From positions 62,001-126,000 of the forward strand of contig NZ_JAMXBF010000009.1 in the NCBI RefSeq assembly GCF_023823685.1: a stretch of 64,000 nt of DNA. The letters run 5' to 3'. Position numbers and translations under genes: made by a program. A model generated the notes under the pieces. That model was not told the origin of the DNA. It saw nothing but the letters and a program-made list of their open reading frames with translations, and ran no database searches. The stretch is from Pseudomonas subflava. GTDB taxonomy: Bacteria > Pseudomonadota > Gammaproteobacteria > Pseudomonadales > Pseudomonadaceae. This document shows positions 52,979 through 64,000 of the stretch, one piece after another; positions within the stretch are counted from its first letter, which is position 1, and each line of letters starts with the position of its first letter.

Positions 52979-52993
52979 CGGGGGACGGGGACT

Positions 52994-53064
52994 ACAGGGT
53001 GCGCGCGGCGCGCCCTTACGTCTGCACTCCACGTCGGAGCTTCGTAGGGTGCGCCGTGAGCGCC
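52994..53064. repeat. GTAGGGTGCGCC-type REP palindromes
   Basis: A clear forward copy (53044-53064) and a degenerate copy (52994-53019) lie in the gap between the sugar dehydrogenase and the sulfatase gene. Confidence 0.65.
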
Positions 53065-53083
53065 ATCAAGAGCGCCGACCCGC

Positions 53084-55285
53084 TCAGTGCGCCGCCGCCT
53101 CCATCGCCGTATCTGGCACTTGGGAGGCCACCAGCTCCGGCGGCAGGGGCTCGGTGACCACGCTGAAGTCGCTGATGCGGATGGCGCCGTGGCCCTCGCC
53201 GAGCAGGTGGAAGGAGAAGGCCTTACGCGTCTCGGGGTTATTGAAGTCGAAGCTGAGCTCGATGCTCTCGCCGCGCTTGAGCGGGGGCAGTGTCGGGATT
53301 GCCAGGCTGTTGTTGCGGTCGAACTCCTTGGTCAGCAGGCGCAGCGTCGCGCCCTGGCGGTCCAGACGCACGGCCTCGATCTTCACGGTCACGCGGGTGC
53401 GGGTGCCCTTGGGCATTTCCAGGTACTGGGCGCCGATCAGGTTGTCGGCCCACTCGTCGCTCGACTCGGTCTTCAGGTCGATGCGCTCGCGGTTGGCGAA
53501 CTGGTAACGCTGGCCGACCTGCCCGCCGGTGATGGACTGGTCGAGGAGGGCGGCGCGCTGGCTGACCAGCCGCGCCGGGCGGCCGCTCATGCGTCCCAGG
53601 TACTTGGGCCGGTCGGCGATGAAGCCGCTGCTCTCGTAGCGCCGGCAGACCTGCTGGAAGTTGCACTCGGTGAACACCTTGCCGTCGTGTTGGCGCAGCA
53701 GGCCGTTGGTGTAGGACATGATCTCGCGCGGCGCGGGGTAGTCGCGGAACAGCGAGCGGCCGGCGATGTTGTCCGGCACCGGCAGATCGAAATAGTCGAG
53801 CACCGAGGCGGTCAGGTCGACGTGGCCGTACACGCCGGACTTCACCTTGGGCAGCTTGTCGCCTTTCGGCGCGAAGACCAGGTTGAAGCCCCAGGCCGAG
53901 GCCAGACGCACGTTCTCCAGGCCGTGGGACTCGTCGGAGGTGACGATCACTAGGGTGTCCTCGAGCACGCCCTGTTTCTCCAGGCCATCGAGGAAGTCGG
54001 CCACCGCGTCGTCCAGATAGCCGATGGCGGCCTGCTTGGCGGTGGGGTAGCGCTCCAGGTACTCACTGGGCGCGGAGTAGGGCTGGTGAGTGCCGACGGT
54101 AAGCAGGGTCAGCATCCATGGCCGCTTGTTCTGGCGCAGCTGCTCGACGTACTTCAGCGCGCCCTCGAAGTAGGCGCGGTCATCCATGCCCCAGGGGAAT
54201 TCCAGATACGGCTTGTTCTTGAACCAGTCGCGGCCGTGGGTCTGCTGGAAACCCATGTGCGGCATGATCTGGTCCTTGGCCATGAAGCGCAGCCCGGCAC
54301 CTTGCAGGAAATGAGTGCGAAAGCCCATGGTGCGCAGCTGGTGCGGCAGGCACTGCAGGTTGCGGGTCTCGCTGGCCAGCAACTCCACGCCCTTCGGCGT
54401 GCCGGAGTCGAGCTTCTCGTAGTCGCCGCAGAGCATGGCGTACAGGCCGCGAATGGTCTGATGGCTGTGTAGGACGTAGTCCGGCGTGGTCATGCTGCGC
54501 TCGGCCCATTCGCTCAGGCGCGGCATCAGATCTTCTTCGTAGGAGCTGCCGATCAGCTGGCGGTTCTTGGCGATGTAGGCGCCGGGGATGCCCTCCAGGG
54601 TGACGATCAGCACGTTGCGCGCCTTGCCGCCACCCGGCAGCAGTGACGTGCCCGAGAGGTCCAGCCGGGTCAGACCGTCGATGTCCGGCGGCAGGCCGGA
54701 GTCCTCGCCGGCGTACCAGTCTTCGACCGCCACGCGGGCGCGGCTGGTGCCTTCGGCCAGCACCTTGTGCGGCAGGTTGAACAGCCGCCACTGGTCGTCC
54801 TCGCTGGGCTCCAGGTACTGGTCGACGGCATGGCTGAACAGCAGCGCGGCGGGCAACAGGAAGGCGTAGCGGGAAATCCTCGGCCCACGGCGGCGCCCGA
54901 GCAGCAGGCAGGCCAGCACGGCGGCGGCCAGTGCGCCGGCCAGCAGCGGGTAGCGGATGCCGCTGCCCTGGGTGGACTGGCTGACGAATTGCGGGTCGCT
55001 CAGGTATTTGAGGTCGCCGGGCACCGGCATGCGGCCCACGGCGTTCACCAGTTCCGCGTTGCTCAGAAACAGCAGTGCCCAGGCCAGGGTGAGCGGAGCG
55101 GCGAGCAGCGGGCGGCGGTAGCAGAGCAGCAGGAGCAGGCCGCCGATGCCGAGATCCGAGACGTAACCCGGCCAGCTCGACCAGCCCAGAACGTAACGGC
55201 AGGTGATGGGCAGGACGAGGAACAACGCGCCCAGGGCCACAAGCGACGCGGCGGGATAGGGCAGCCAGCGGCTGGAAAGGTGCAC
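53084..55285 (-). CDS. Inner-membrane LtaS-like sulfatase/phosphoglycerol transferase
   Basis: A 733-residue protein. About five membrane helices (residues 10-160) are followed by a periplasmic sulfatase-fold domain: NVLIVTLEGIPGAYI, then HSHQTIRGLYAMLCGDYE with a threonine in the LtaS nucleophile position, and VIVTSDESHGLENV with metal ligands. LtaS-family enzymes transfer phosphoglycerol or phosphoethanolamine groups to envelope glycans or lipids. The GTG at 55285 has GGAG upstream; an ATG at 55372 would add 29 residues without a ribosome site. Substrate unknown. Confidence 0.85.
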   Translation of the reverse strand: MHLSSRWLPYPAASLVALGALFLVLPITCRYVLGWSSWPGYVSDLGIGGLLLLLCYRRPLLAAPLTLAWALLFLSNAELVNAVGRMPVPGDLKYLSDPQFVSQSTQGSGIRYPLLAGALAAAVLACLLLGRRRGPRISRYAFLLPAALLFSHAVDQYLEPSEDDQWRLFNLPHKVLAEGTSRARVAVEDWYAGEDSGLPPDIDGLTRLDLSGTSLLPGGGKARNVLIVTLEGIPGAYIAKNRQLIGSSYEEDLMPRLSEWAERSMTTPDYVLHSHQTIRGLYAMLCGDYEKLDSGTPKGVELLASETRNLQCLPHQLRTMGFRTHFLQGAGLRFMAKDQIMPHMGFQQTHGRDWFKNKPYLEFPWGMDDRAYFEGALKYVEQLRQNKRPWMLTLLTVGTHQPYSAPSEYLERYPTAKQAAIGYLDDAVADFLDGLEKQGVLEDTLVIVTSDESHGLENVRLASAWGFNLVFAPKGDKLPKVKSGVYGHVDLTASVLDYFDLPVPDNIAGRSLFRDYPAPREIMSYTNGLLRQHDGKVFTECNFQQVCRRYESSGFIADRPKYLGRMSGRPARLVSQRAALLDQSITGGQVGQRYQFANRERIDLKTESSDEWADNLIGAQYLEMPKGTRTRVTVKIEAVRLDRQGATLRLLTKEFDRNNSLAIPTLPPLKRGESIELSFDFNNPETRKAFSFHLLGEGHGAIRISDFSVVTEPLPPELVASQVPDTAMEAAAH

Positions 55286-55460
55286 AGGAGCTCCTGGGAT
55301 AATGCGGCGAGAGTCCGTGTCATTCAGACAGATGGAGCGGACTGAAGTGCCCGCGCCATCATTCTGAAACATGGCCGTGCTATGCGCCAGCGACGGATGT
55401 AACCAGCCGTCAACGGCCCTGGCGTGTAGAATGCGCGCCTCTACGCAGCGGGTGACGAAC

Positions 55461-56297
55461 ATGGCTCTTATCGGGCGCTACAACTCTCTTCAGGTGGCCA
55501 AGCTGGCCGACTTCGGTCTGTTCCTGGACGGCGGCTCCGACGGCGAGATCCTCCTGCCCAAGCGCTACATCCCCAAGGGCGAGCCCTGCGAGGTCGGCGA
55601 CTGGCTCAACGTGTTCATCTACCTGGACAGCGAGGACCGCCTGATCGCCACCACCGAGAAGCCCAGGGTGCAGGTCGGCGGCTTCGCCAGCCTCAAGGTG
55701 GTGGATATCAACCGGGTCGGCCTGTTCTTCGACTGGGGCCTGCCCAAGGACCTGCTGATGCCGCACTCCGAGGAGAAGCGCCCGCTGCAGGTCGGCGACT
55801 ACTGCGTGGTGCACGTCTATCTCGACCCGCGCACCCGCCGCATCACCGCCACCGCGCGCCTGGACCGCTACCTGGACAAGACCGCGGCGGACTACCGGGT
55901 GGGCCAGGAGGTGGACCTGCTGGTAGTGGAGCAGACCGACCTGGGCTTCAAGGCCATCATCGACGGCAAGCACTGGGGCCTGATCCACAAGAACGAGGTG
56001 TTCAAGTTCCTGCGTGGCGGCTCCCAGGAAAAGGGCTTCATCAAGGAGCTGCGCGATGACGGCAAGATCAGCCTGAGCCTGCAGCCGGTCGGCCAGCAGG
56101 CCCGCGATCAGCTCTCCGAGCAGATCCTCACCGCCCTGCGCGATGCCGGCGGACGCCTGGCGCTGTCCGACAAGAGCCCGCCCGAGGCCATCAGCAAGGC
56201 CTTCGGCGTGAGCAAGGGCAATTTCAAGAAGGCCATCGGCGGGCTGTTCCGCCAGGGGCTGATCGTCATCCGCGAGGACGGCATCGAGCTGGCCTGA
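55461..56297 (+). CDS. S1-like RNA-binding protein (CvfB family)
   Basis: A 278-residue protein of tandem S1-like domains and a C-terminal winged helix, the layout of CvfB/YitL: LADFGLFLDGGSDGEILLPKRYIPKG, VDINRVGLFFDWGLPKDLLMPHSEE, and LALSDKSPPEAISKAFGVSKGNFKKAIGGLFRQGLI at the end. CvfB binds RNA and controls virulence genes in Staphylococcus. The ATG at 55461 begins the conserved part. It is divergent from the sulfatase gene. Confidence 0.9.
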   Translation: MALIGRYNSLQVAKLADFGLFLDGGSDGEILLPKRYIPKGEPCEVGDWLNVFIYLDSEDRLIATTEKPRVQVGGFASLKVVDINRVGLFFDWGLPKDLLMPHSEEKRPLQVGDYCVVHVYLDPRTRRITATARLDRYLDKTAADYRVGQEVDLLVVEQTDLGFKAIIDGKHWGLIHKNEVFKFLRGGSQEKGFIKELRDDGKISLSLQPVGQQARDQLSEQILTALRDAGGRLALSDKSPPEAISKAFGVSKGNFKKAIGGLFRQGLIVIREDGIELA

Positions 56298-56422
56298 GGC
56301 CGACGGGATCGGCAAGCGCCTCGCGGCCGATTCCGCCATGCTTGCGGGCTGTCCGGCCGCGGCGATTTCGTAGTCGTGGCGGCGCGATACAGTGGCGCCG
56401 TATTCATCGATGCGGAGTCGCC

Positions 56423-56860
56423 ATGAGCCCCGAGGAACACTATCAGCGCCTGCAGAACATGTATGGCGCCGCGCCCGTCAACACCTTCTACCGGCCGCGC
56501 ATGCGCGTCGGCGAGGGTGAGGCGGAGATCGAGATTCAGGTGGAAGAGAAGTTTTTCCACGCTGCCGGCGCCGTGCACGGCTCGGTCTATTTCAAGCTGC
56601 TCGACGATGCTGCCTTCTTCGCCGCCAACTCCCTGGAGCCCGAGGTATTCGTACTGACCACGGCCTTCACCACCTACCTGACCCGCCCGGTGTCCGCCGG
56701 CCGGCTCCGAGCGGTGGGCAAGGTGGTCAACCGCAACCGCTCGCAATTCATCGCTGAGGCGGTGCTCTACGGCGAGGATGGCAAGGAGGTAGGGCGCGGC
56801 AACGGCGTGTTCGTGCGCAGCAAGATCAACCTGACGGACGCTCTGGGCTACGCCGACTGA
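56423..56860 (+). CDS. PaaI-type thioesterase (hotdog fold)
   Basis: A 145-residue hotdog-fold thioesterase with FHAAGAVHGSVYFKLLDDAAFFAANSL, which carries the HGS-x(6)-D-type active-site helix of the PaaI group, and TTAFTTYLTRPVSAGRLRA. It should release free acids from acyl-CoA; substrate unknown. It converges on cmoB with a seven-base gap. Confidence 0.85.
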   Translation: MSPEEHYQRLQNMYGAAPVNTFYRPRMRVGEGEAEIEIQVEEKFFHAAGAVHGSVYFKLLDDAAFFAANSLEPEVFVLTTAFTTYLTRPVSAGRLRAVGKVVNRNRSQFIAEAVLYGEDGKEVGRGNGVFVRSKINLTDALGYAD

Positions 56861-56867
56861 GCCACCG

Positions 56868-57839
56868 TCAGGGCTTGCGCGCCAGCAGCACGGCGCGGGT
56901 CGGCGCCGGCAGGCCCTCGACGGTGCGGCTGGGGTCGGTGGGGTCGAGGAAGTCGGGCAGCGACTGGAAGCGCATCCAGTCGGTGGCGCGCTGCTCTTCG
57001 ACGCTGGTGACGGACACGTCCACGCAGCGCACGTCGACGAAGCCGGCGCGGCGCAGCCAGAGCTCCAGTGCCGGTACCGAGGGCAGGAACCAGACGTTGC
57101 GCATCATCGCGTAGCGGTCTTCCGGCACCAGCACCTGCTGGGCATCGCCCTCGACCACCAGGGTCTCCAGCACCAGTTCGCCGCCGCGCACCAGCTTGTC
57201 CTTGAGGTCGAGCAGATGGTCGACGGGCGAGCGGCGGTGGTAGAGCACACCCATGGAGAACACCGTGTCGAAGCCTTCCAGCTTTGCCGGTAGCTCCTCT
57301 AGCGCCAGCGGCAGGTGCCAGGCGGGCGAGTCGGGCAGGTAATTCTTCACGGCGAGGAACTGGTTGAGGAACAGCCAGTTGGGGTCGACGCCGACCACGC
57401 TGTCGGCGCCGGCCCCGAGCATGCGCCACATGTAATAGCCGTTGCCGCAACCGACATCGAGGATGCGCTTGCCGGCCAAGTCGAGATGCGGCGCGACCCG
57501 CGTCCATTTCCAGTCGGAGCGCCACTCGGTATCGACATGCACGCCGAACAGCTCGAACGGGCCCTTGCGCCAGGGGATCAGGCCCTGCAGCGCAGTCTTC
57601 AGCATGCCGCACGTAGTCGCGTCGCAGGTGCCTTCCAGACGCAGCGCGTCCTTCAACTCGGAGTGCGTCACCGCCAGCTCGGGCAGCGCCTCGACGGCGG
57701 CGTACCAGCGCTGCAGGTCGCCGTGGCCGATGGCCAGTTTGGCGTCGAGCTGGCCGGGCAGCTCAAAGGCCCAGTCCTGCAGCGGGGTGCCGGCCAGTCG
57801 TTGTTGCAGGGTGTCGAGGTCGAGGCGGGAAAAGATCAT
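56868..57839 (-). CDS. cmoB: tRNA U34 carboxymethyltransferase CmoB
   Basis: A 323-residue enzyme of the CmoB family, which uses carboxy-S-adenosylmethionine to turn 5-hydroxyuridine at tRNA position 34 into 5-oxyacetyluridine. Visible motifs are [26 protein letters not shown], the cofactor loop [17 protein letters not shown], and [13 protein letters not shown]. Its ATG overlaps the stop codon of cmoA by four bases, so the two are translationally coupled and act in sequence. Confidence 0.97.
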   Translation of the reverse strand: MIFSRLDLDTLQQRLAGTPLQDWAFELPGQLDAKLAIGHGDLQRWYAAVEALPELAVTHSELKDALRLEGTCDATTCGMLKTALQGLIPWRKGPFELFGVHVDTEWRSDWKWTRVAPHLDLAGKRILDVGCGNGYYMWRMLGAGADSVVGVDPNWLFLNQFLAVKNYLPDSPAWHLPLALEELPAKLEGFDTVFSMGVLYHRRSPVDHLLDLKDKLVRGGELVLETLVVEGDAQQVLVPEDRYAMMRNVWFLPSVPALELWLRRAGFVDVRCVDVSVTSVEEQRATDWMRFQSLPDFLDPTDPSRTVEGLPAPTRAVLLARKP

Positions 57840-58579
57840 GGCAGGGCGATCAGCGAGGCGAAGTTGAGGCACTGGAACCACGGCACAACCTTGCTGAAGC
57901 CTGCGGCCAGCAGACGCTCGCGGTGCTGTTCCAGGCTGTCGGGCTTCATCACGTTCTCGATGGCACTGCGCTTCTGCGCGATTTCCAGCTCGCTGTAGCC
58001 GTTGGCACGCTTGAAGGCCAGGTGCAATTCGTTGAGCAGCGCCTGCTCCTGATCGTCCTCGAAGCGCAGCTTCTCCGAGAGGATAAGCGCGCCGCCGGGT
58101 AGCAGGGCCTGGCGGATGCGGCTCAGCAGCTCCAGGCGCTGTTCGGGGGCGACGAACTGCAGGGTGAAATTGAGCGCCACCAGCGAGGCGGGCTGAAAGT
58201 CCAGGGCGAGGATGTCCGCCTCGATCACCTCGACCGGCAGCAGCTCCTGGAACATGGCGTCCTGGGCGTGCAGGTATTCCGAGCAGCGTTCGACCATGGC
58301 GCGGGAGTTATCCACCGCGATCACCCGGCAGTCGTCGGTTTTCACGTGACGACGCAGCGCCTGGGTCACCGCACCGAGGGAACAGCCGAGGTCGTACAGC
58401 GCGCTGTGCGGCTGGGCGAACTGCGCGGCCAGCACGCCGAGGCTCTCGACGATGGCCGGGTAACCGGGCACCGAGCGCTTGATCATGTCCGGGAAGACCT
58501 TGGCCACGTCCTCGTTGAAGACGAAGTCCGGCACCTGGTCCAGGGGCTGGGCGAAGAGTCGGTCGGGCTGCTGAGTCAC
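57836..58579 (-). CDS. cmoA: Carboxy-S-adenosyl-L-methionine synthase CmoA
   Basis: A 247-residue enzyme that makes carboxy-S-adenosylmethionine from SAM and prephenate. It shows the CmoA pattern: [22 protein letters not shown], the cofactor motif [15 protein letters not shown], and [19 protein letters not shown] [12 protein letters not shown]. The start is a GTG at 58579. It is the first gene of the cmoA-cmoB operon for uridine-34 modification in tRNA. Confidence 0.97.
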   Translation of the reverse strand: MTQQPDRLFAQPLDQVPDFVFNEDVAKVFPDMIKRSVPGYPAIVESLGVLAAQFAQPHSALYDLGCSLGAVTQALRRHVKTDDCRVIAVDNSRAMVERCSEYLHAQDAMFQELLPVEVIEADILALDFQPASLVALNFTLQFVAPEQRLELLSRIRQALLPGGALILSEKLRFEDDQEQALLNELHLAFKRANGYSELEIAQKRSAIENVMKPDSLEQHRERLLAAGFSKVVPWFQCLNFASLIALP

Positions 58580-58740
58580 GGCGGTCGGTCCGGGCGGAAA
58601 AGGCCGGCATTCTAGCCAAGAGCGGGCGGCGACCCAACCGCTGGAGGGGCGTCTGGTCGGAAAGCCCGCCGGCCAGCCTGATGGCTATCTGCGCTGCAAC
58701 GGTTACTCTTGTGTCTGGTAGTACACAGGGATCGAAACGA

Positions 58741-60438
<1,698 letters not shown>

Positions 60439-61168
60439 GCCGGGCGGGCGAGCAGCGCGACCGCCGAGGCGGCAATGCCGAACTGGCCCAGCCAGTAACT
60501 GATGATGATGGCGTAGCGCGCGCCCTCGAAGGGGGCGACGAAGCGGTTGATGCCAATCAGGCTGTCCGACAGCACGAACAGCGCCGCGCCGCCGGCCGCC
60601 AGCCAGGCGGAGCGGCTCGCCGCCACGCCAATCCGCGCCAGGGCCCGCCAGAGCATGGCGCCGATGGCCAGGCTGTAAAGTGCCACCGGCACCAACAGTG
60701 CTCCCAACCCGGCGCGGCTCAATACGAAGAACATGCCGCCGGCCGCCAGCGCGGCAATCAGCAAATCCAGCGGCGCCAGGCGCCGCGTGTCGCCCAGGTA
60801 CGCCACCAGGTATGCGAGGTGGGCCAGCAGGAACGCTCCCAGGCCGAAGACGAACAGATCGGCCGGCCATTCCAGCAGCATGTCGCCGAGCAGGGAAAAA
60901 CCGAGGCCGATGGCGATCCAGCGCCGATAGGCTCCGGCGGGCGCCTCGCGCAACCACAGCAGCAGGCAGATCACCGGCAGCGGCTTGCCGAGCAGCGTCA
61001 GCCACTTGAGTTCGAGGTGCAGGCCGAGGAGAAACAGGGCGACGCCAGCGAGGGCGATGAGCATCAGCAATGGGCGCATGGAGGGCTTCTCTTGTTGTTT
61101 GCGCCCATTATTGCCGCCGTGCTGGCAACGGCCAGTGCGGTCCGTGCCAGCCGGGGTGGTTTATCGCG

Positions 61169-61570
61169 TCAGCGCACGCTGATCGCGCAGTCGATGGTCT
61201 TGGCCGGCGCCACGTCCGCTTCCCAGGGCCGGCGGTACTGCATCAACAGGCGGCCCTCGCCGGTCTGGTAGGCCTGGTAGCGCCAGGTCGACTGGCCGCC
61301 TGCGCCGACCAGGCCGGCGTCTTCGGGCGTCATGTAGACCTCGGGCCCCAGGCTGCGCAGTATGCCCGGGGCGGCCTCCACCACTTCCCAGCGAAAGCCG
61401 GTGGTAGGGTTGCTCGGCAGGGCGACGTTGAGGGTCTGGCCGGCGTGCAGCTGCATCGGGCAATCGCCCAGCTGCTTCTCCTCCACGCTCACGCTGGTGT
61501 TCGGCTGCGAAGAGCAGGCGGCCAGGAGGGCGAGACTGCAGGGCAGCAGCAGACGGTGGGCATGGTTCAT
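61169..61570 (-). CDS. Chagasin-like cysteine protease inhibitor, lipoprotein
   Basis: A 133-residue lipoprotein (LLAACSS, cleavage before Cys19) with the chagasin/I42 inhibitor fold. All three inhibitory loops are visible: NPTTGFRW, GAGGQSTWRYQA and RPWE. It should inhibit papain-type proteases at the cell envelope. It is a short gene between YhhN and the Lon protease, on the same strand. Confidence 0.87.
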   Translation of the reverse strand: MNHAHRLLLPCSLALLAACSSQPNTSVSVEEKQLGDCPMQLHAGQTLNVALPSNPTTGFRWEVVEAAPGILRSLGPEVYMTPEDAGLVGAGGQSTWRYQAYQTGEGRLLMQYRRPWEADVAPAKTIDCAISVR

Positions 61571-61620
61571 GGCGGACTCCTGTCGATCGAAAACCTGCAC
61601 AGCATAGCCCGGACGGCGGA

Positions 61621-64000
61621 TCAGCCGAACAGCACCCGGGCCACATCGGCGTAGCGTTTGGCGAAGTGTACGGTGATGCCTTCGCGCAGATAGTCCGGCA
61701 ATTCGAGGAAATCGCCGCGGTTGGCCTCCGGCAGGATCAGCTCGAAGATCTTCTGCCGGCGCGCCGCGATCACCTTCTCGCGCACCCCGCCGATGGCCAG
61801 CACCTGGCCCGTCAGCGTCAACTCGCCGGTCATGGCCACGCCTTTCTTCGGGGCCTGGTTGCGCGCCAGGGAGAGCAGGGCGCTGGCCATGCTGATGCCG
61901 GCGCTGGGGCCGTCCTTGGGCGTGGCGCCTTCCGGCACGTGCAGGTGGACGAAGGCTTGGTCGAAGAAGCTGGCATCGCCGCCGAACTGCTTCAGGTGCG
62001 AGCCGATATAGCTGTAGGCGATCTCCGCCGACTCTTTCATCACCTCGCCGAGCTGGCCGGTAAGCTTGAAGCCGCGGTTGAGCGTGTGGATGCGGGTGGC
62101 CTCGATGGGCAGGGTGGCGCCGCCCATGCTGGTCCAGGCCAGGCCGGTGATGACCCCGGTGCCGCTGAAGACCTGCTCGCCGCGGAATACCTTCATGCCC
62201 AGGTACGCTTCCAGGTCCTTGGGCCCGATCTTCACCGGCTGGCCGGGTTCGTCGAGCAGCCTGACCACCGCCTTGCGCACCAGCTTGCCGAGCTGCTTTT
62301 CCAGCTGGCGCACGCCGGCCTCGCGGGCGTAGCCCTCGATCACCAGGCGCAAGGCGGCGTCGCTGATGCTGAGTTGGGTCTTCTTCACCCCGGCCTTTTC
62401 CAGCTGGCGCGGCCACAGGTGCTTGCGGGCGATGGCCAGCTTTTCCTCGGCGATGTAGCCGGACAGGCGGATCACCTCCATGCGGTCGAGCAGGGGGCCG
62501 GGAATGGAGTCGAGGGTGTTGGCGGTGCAGACGAACAGCACCTTGGACAGGTCCAGGCGCAGGTCGAGATAGTGGTCGAGGAATTCGACGTTCTGTTCCG
62601 GGTCGAGGGTCTCCAGCAGCGCCGAGGCCGGGTCGCCCTGGTAGCTGGCGCCCATCTTGTCGATCTCGTCGAGCATGATCACCGGGTTCATCACCTCGGC
62701 TTCCTTCAGTGCCTGCACCAGCTTGCCGGGCATGGCGCCGATGTAGGTGCGGCGGTGGCCCTTGATCTCCGCTTCGTCGCGCATACCGCCCACACTGAAC
62801 CTGTAGAACGGCCGGCCGAGGGATTCGGCGATGGACTTGCCGATGCTGGTCTTGCCCACACCGGGCGGGCCGACCAGCAGCACGATGCTGCCGGAGATCT
62901 CGCCCTTGAAGGCGCCCACGGCGAGGAACTCGGTGATGCGCGCCTTGATGTCGTCCATGCCGGCGTGGTGCTTGTCCAGCACCTTGCGGGCGTGGCCGAG
63001 GTCCAGCTTGTCCTGGCCGAACACGCCCCAGGGCAGGGCGGTGGCCCAGTCCAGGTAGTTGCGGGTCACCGCGTACTCCGGCGAGCCGGTTTCGAGGATG
63101 GCCAGCTTACCCAGTTCCTCGTCGATGCGTTTCTGCGCCTGGGCCGGCAGGGTCTTGCCCTCCAGACGGGCGCGGAATTCGTCGGCGTCGGCGCTGCGGT
63201 CGTCCTTGGTGATGCCCAGCTCCTGCTGGATCACCTTGAGCTGCTCCTTGAGGAAGAACTCGCGCTGGTGCTTGCCGATCTTGCGGTCCACCTCGGCGGA
63301 CAGTTCGTTCTGCAGACGCGCCACTTCCACTTCCTTGCGCAGCAGCGGCAGCACCTTTTCCATCCGGCGCAGCACCGGCACGCAGTCGAGCACCTCCTGC
63401 AGCACGCTGGCCGGCGCGGTGGTGAGGGCGGCGGCGAAGTCGGTGAGCGGCGACGGATCGTTGGGGTTGAAGCGGTTGAGGTAGTTCTTCAGCTCCTCGC
63501 TGTACAGCGGATTGAGCGGCAGCAGCTCCTTGATCGCGTTGATCAGCGCCATGCCGTAGGCCTTGACCTCGTCGCGCCCGTCGTTGGGGCTCTGCGGGTA
63601 GTCGACCTCGGCCAGGTAGGGCGGGCGGTGGCGCTTGAGCCAGCCGCGCACGCGCACCCGGCCCAGGCCCTGGGCGACGAACTGCAGCTTGCCGTCGGCG
63701 CGGCTGGCGTGGTGTACCCGCACGAGGGTGCCGTGCTCGGGCAGCAGGCCGGTGTCGAAGTGGCGCGGGTCCTCGATCGGCTGGTCGACGTAGAACAGCG
63801 CCAGGCACTTGTGTTCGGTGTTCGCCACCAGCTCCAGGGTTTCCGCCCAGTGTTCCTCGTTGACGATCACCGGCAGCACCTGGGCCGGGAAGAACGGGCG
63901 ATTGTGGATGGGGATGACGTAGAGCTTGTCCGGCAGGGTCTGGCTGGGGAGCGCCAGGCTGGTGGGTTGGCGATGCGGCTCGGCTTCGATGTATTCGGAA
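61621..64000 (-). CDS. ATP-dependent protease, Lon family (AsrA-type), N-terminal end missing
   Basis: About 792 residues of a Lon protease; the frame is open to the window edge, so the start lies outside. The N-terminal LonB-like substrate domain begins LYVIPIHNRPFFPAQVLPVIV. Walker A is VGPPGVGKTSIGKS, then MLDEIDKMG, and the protease domain has the catalytic serine in PKDGPSAGISMA and the lysine in the later part. It is close to P. aeruginosa AsrA, a second Lon that helps with aminoglycoside and heat stress. A shorter open frame that starts at 63879 is only an internal GTG. Confidence 0.93.
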   Translation of the reverse strand, partial: SEYIEAEPHRQPTSLALPSQTLPDKLYVIPIHNRPFFPAQVLPVIVNEEHWAETLELVANTEHKCLALFYVDQPIEDPRHFDTGLLPEHGTLVRVHHASRADGKLQFVAQGLGRVRVRGWLKRHRPPYLAEVDYPQSPNDGRDEVKAYGMALINAIKELLPLNPLYSEELKNYLNRFNPNDPSPLTDFAAALTTAPASVLQEVLDCVPVLRRMEKVLPLLRKEVEVARLQNELSAEVDRKIGKHQREFFLKEQLKVIQQELGITKDDRSADADEFRARLEGKTLPAQAQKRIDEELGKLAILETGSPEYAVTRNYLDWATALPWGVFGQDKLDLGHARKVLDKHHAGMDDIKARITEFLAVGAFKGEISGSIVLLVGPPGVGKTSIGKSIAESLGRPFYRFSVGGMRDEAEIKGHRRTYIGAMPGKLVQALKEAEVMNPVIMLDEIDKMGASYQGDPASALLETLDPEQNVEFLDHYLDLRLDLSKVLFVCTANTLDSIPGPLLDRMEVIRLSGYIAEEKLAIARKHLWPRQLEKAGVKKTQLSISDAALRLVIEGYAREAGVRQLEKQLGKLVRKAVVRLLDEPGQPVKIGPKDLEAYLGMKVFRGEQVFSGTGVITGLAWTSMGGATLPIEATRIHTLNRGFKLTGQLGEVMKESAEIAYSYIGSHLKQFGGDASFFDQAFVHLHVPEGATPKDGPSAGISMASALLSLARNQAPKKGVAMTGELTLTGQVLAIGGVREKVIAARRQKIFELILPEANRGDFLELPDYLREGITVHFAKRYADVARVLFG

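Overview
This window is GC-rich chromosomal DNA whose genes are overwhelmingly Pseudomonas-like. It carries a PA3286-type ketoacyl synthase followed by an ECF sigma factor, an OprP/OprO-type porin, a DUF2790 protein, an AsrA-type second Lon protease, a YhhQ gene behind a preQ1-type leader, and many REP palindromes with a RAYT transposase. A Pseudomonas of the aeruginosa/mendocina/alcaligenes side of the genus is the best guess; this is inferred from protein and repeat style, not from a marker gene. No rRNA, tRNA, CRISPR, prophage or classical IS element was seen.

Layout. 1-7.7 kb: end of a fadD-type acyl-CoA ligase, a hotdog thioesterase, a REP-associated transposase bracketed by REP palindromes (with a 111-bp tandem BIME array), a chemoreceptor and hrpA, which carries an in-frame REP pair inside its coding sequence. 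7.8-14.5 kb: a signalling block with a CHASE2-type nucleotide cyclase, FecR-domain and OmpA-like envelope proteins, a GAF/HD-GYP phosphodiesterase and a membrane GGDEF cyclase. 14.5-18.4 kb: small DUF proteins, a LysE exporter, an AraC regulator, a hydrolase and a VF530 protein. 18.5-21.2 kb: a repeated intergenic element followed by one AT-rich gene for a 788-residue Rad50/PrrC-like ATPase with a zinc-hook CxxC and a C-terminal R-x3-E...H pattern. It looks like an RloC-type anticodon nuclease and is the clearest horizontally acquired, defence-like locus here.

21.4-35 kb is mostly single metabolic, regulatory and envelope genes: an SDR, a cold-shock protein, an MFS pump, a GST, a HIT protein, an isochorismatase-like hydrolase divergent from a GlxA-type regulator, a LysR gene divergent from an AhpD-like/cupin operon, two more LysE exporters and a secreted LNS2-type phosphatase. 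35.5-41 kb: FabH-like synthase, ECF sigma, anti-sigma, then a porin with a candidate Pho box, a FemAB/GNAT-like gene and a frameshifted low-molecular-weight phosphatase. 41-49 kb: periplasmic cyclophilin, hydrolase, LysR, azoreductase with a LysR-type dyad, RarD-like permease, DHFR-like protein, CigR/RcnB-like protein, YhhQ with riboswitch, and a DEAD-box helicase. 49-64 kb: enoyl reductase-like MDR, solute-binding protein, pseudouridine synthase, PQQ-type sugar dehydrogenase, LtaS-like sulfatase, CvfB-like S1 protein, thioesterase, the cmoA-cmoB tRNA wobble-uridine pair, a CHASE3-GAF-GGDEF cyclase, YhhN, a chagasin-like inhibitor and a Lon protease cut by the window end.

Recurring themes are second-messenger signalling (one cAMP/cGMP-type cyclase, two GGDEF proteins, one HD-GYP protein), tRNA modification or damage (YhhQ, CmoAB, the RloC-like protein) and at least three families of REP palindromes, all beginning with GTAG.
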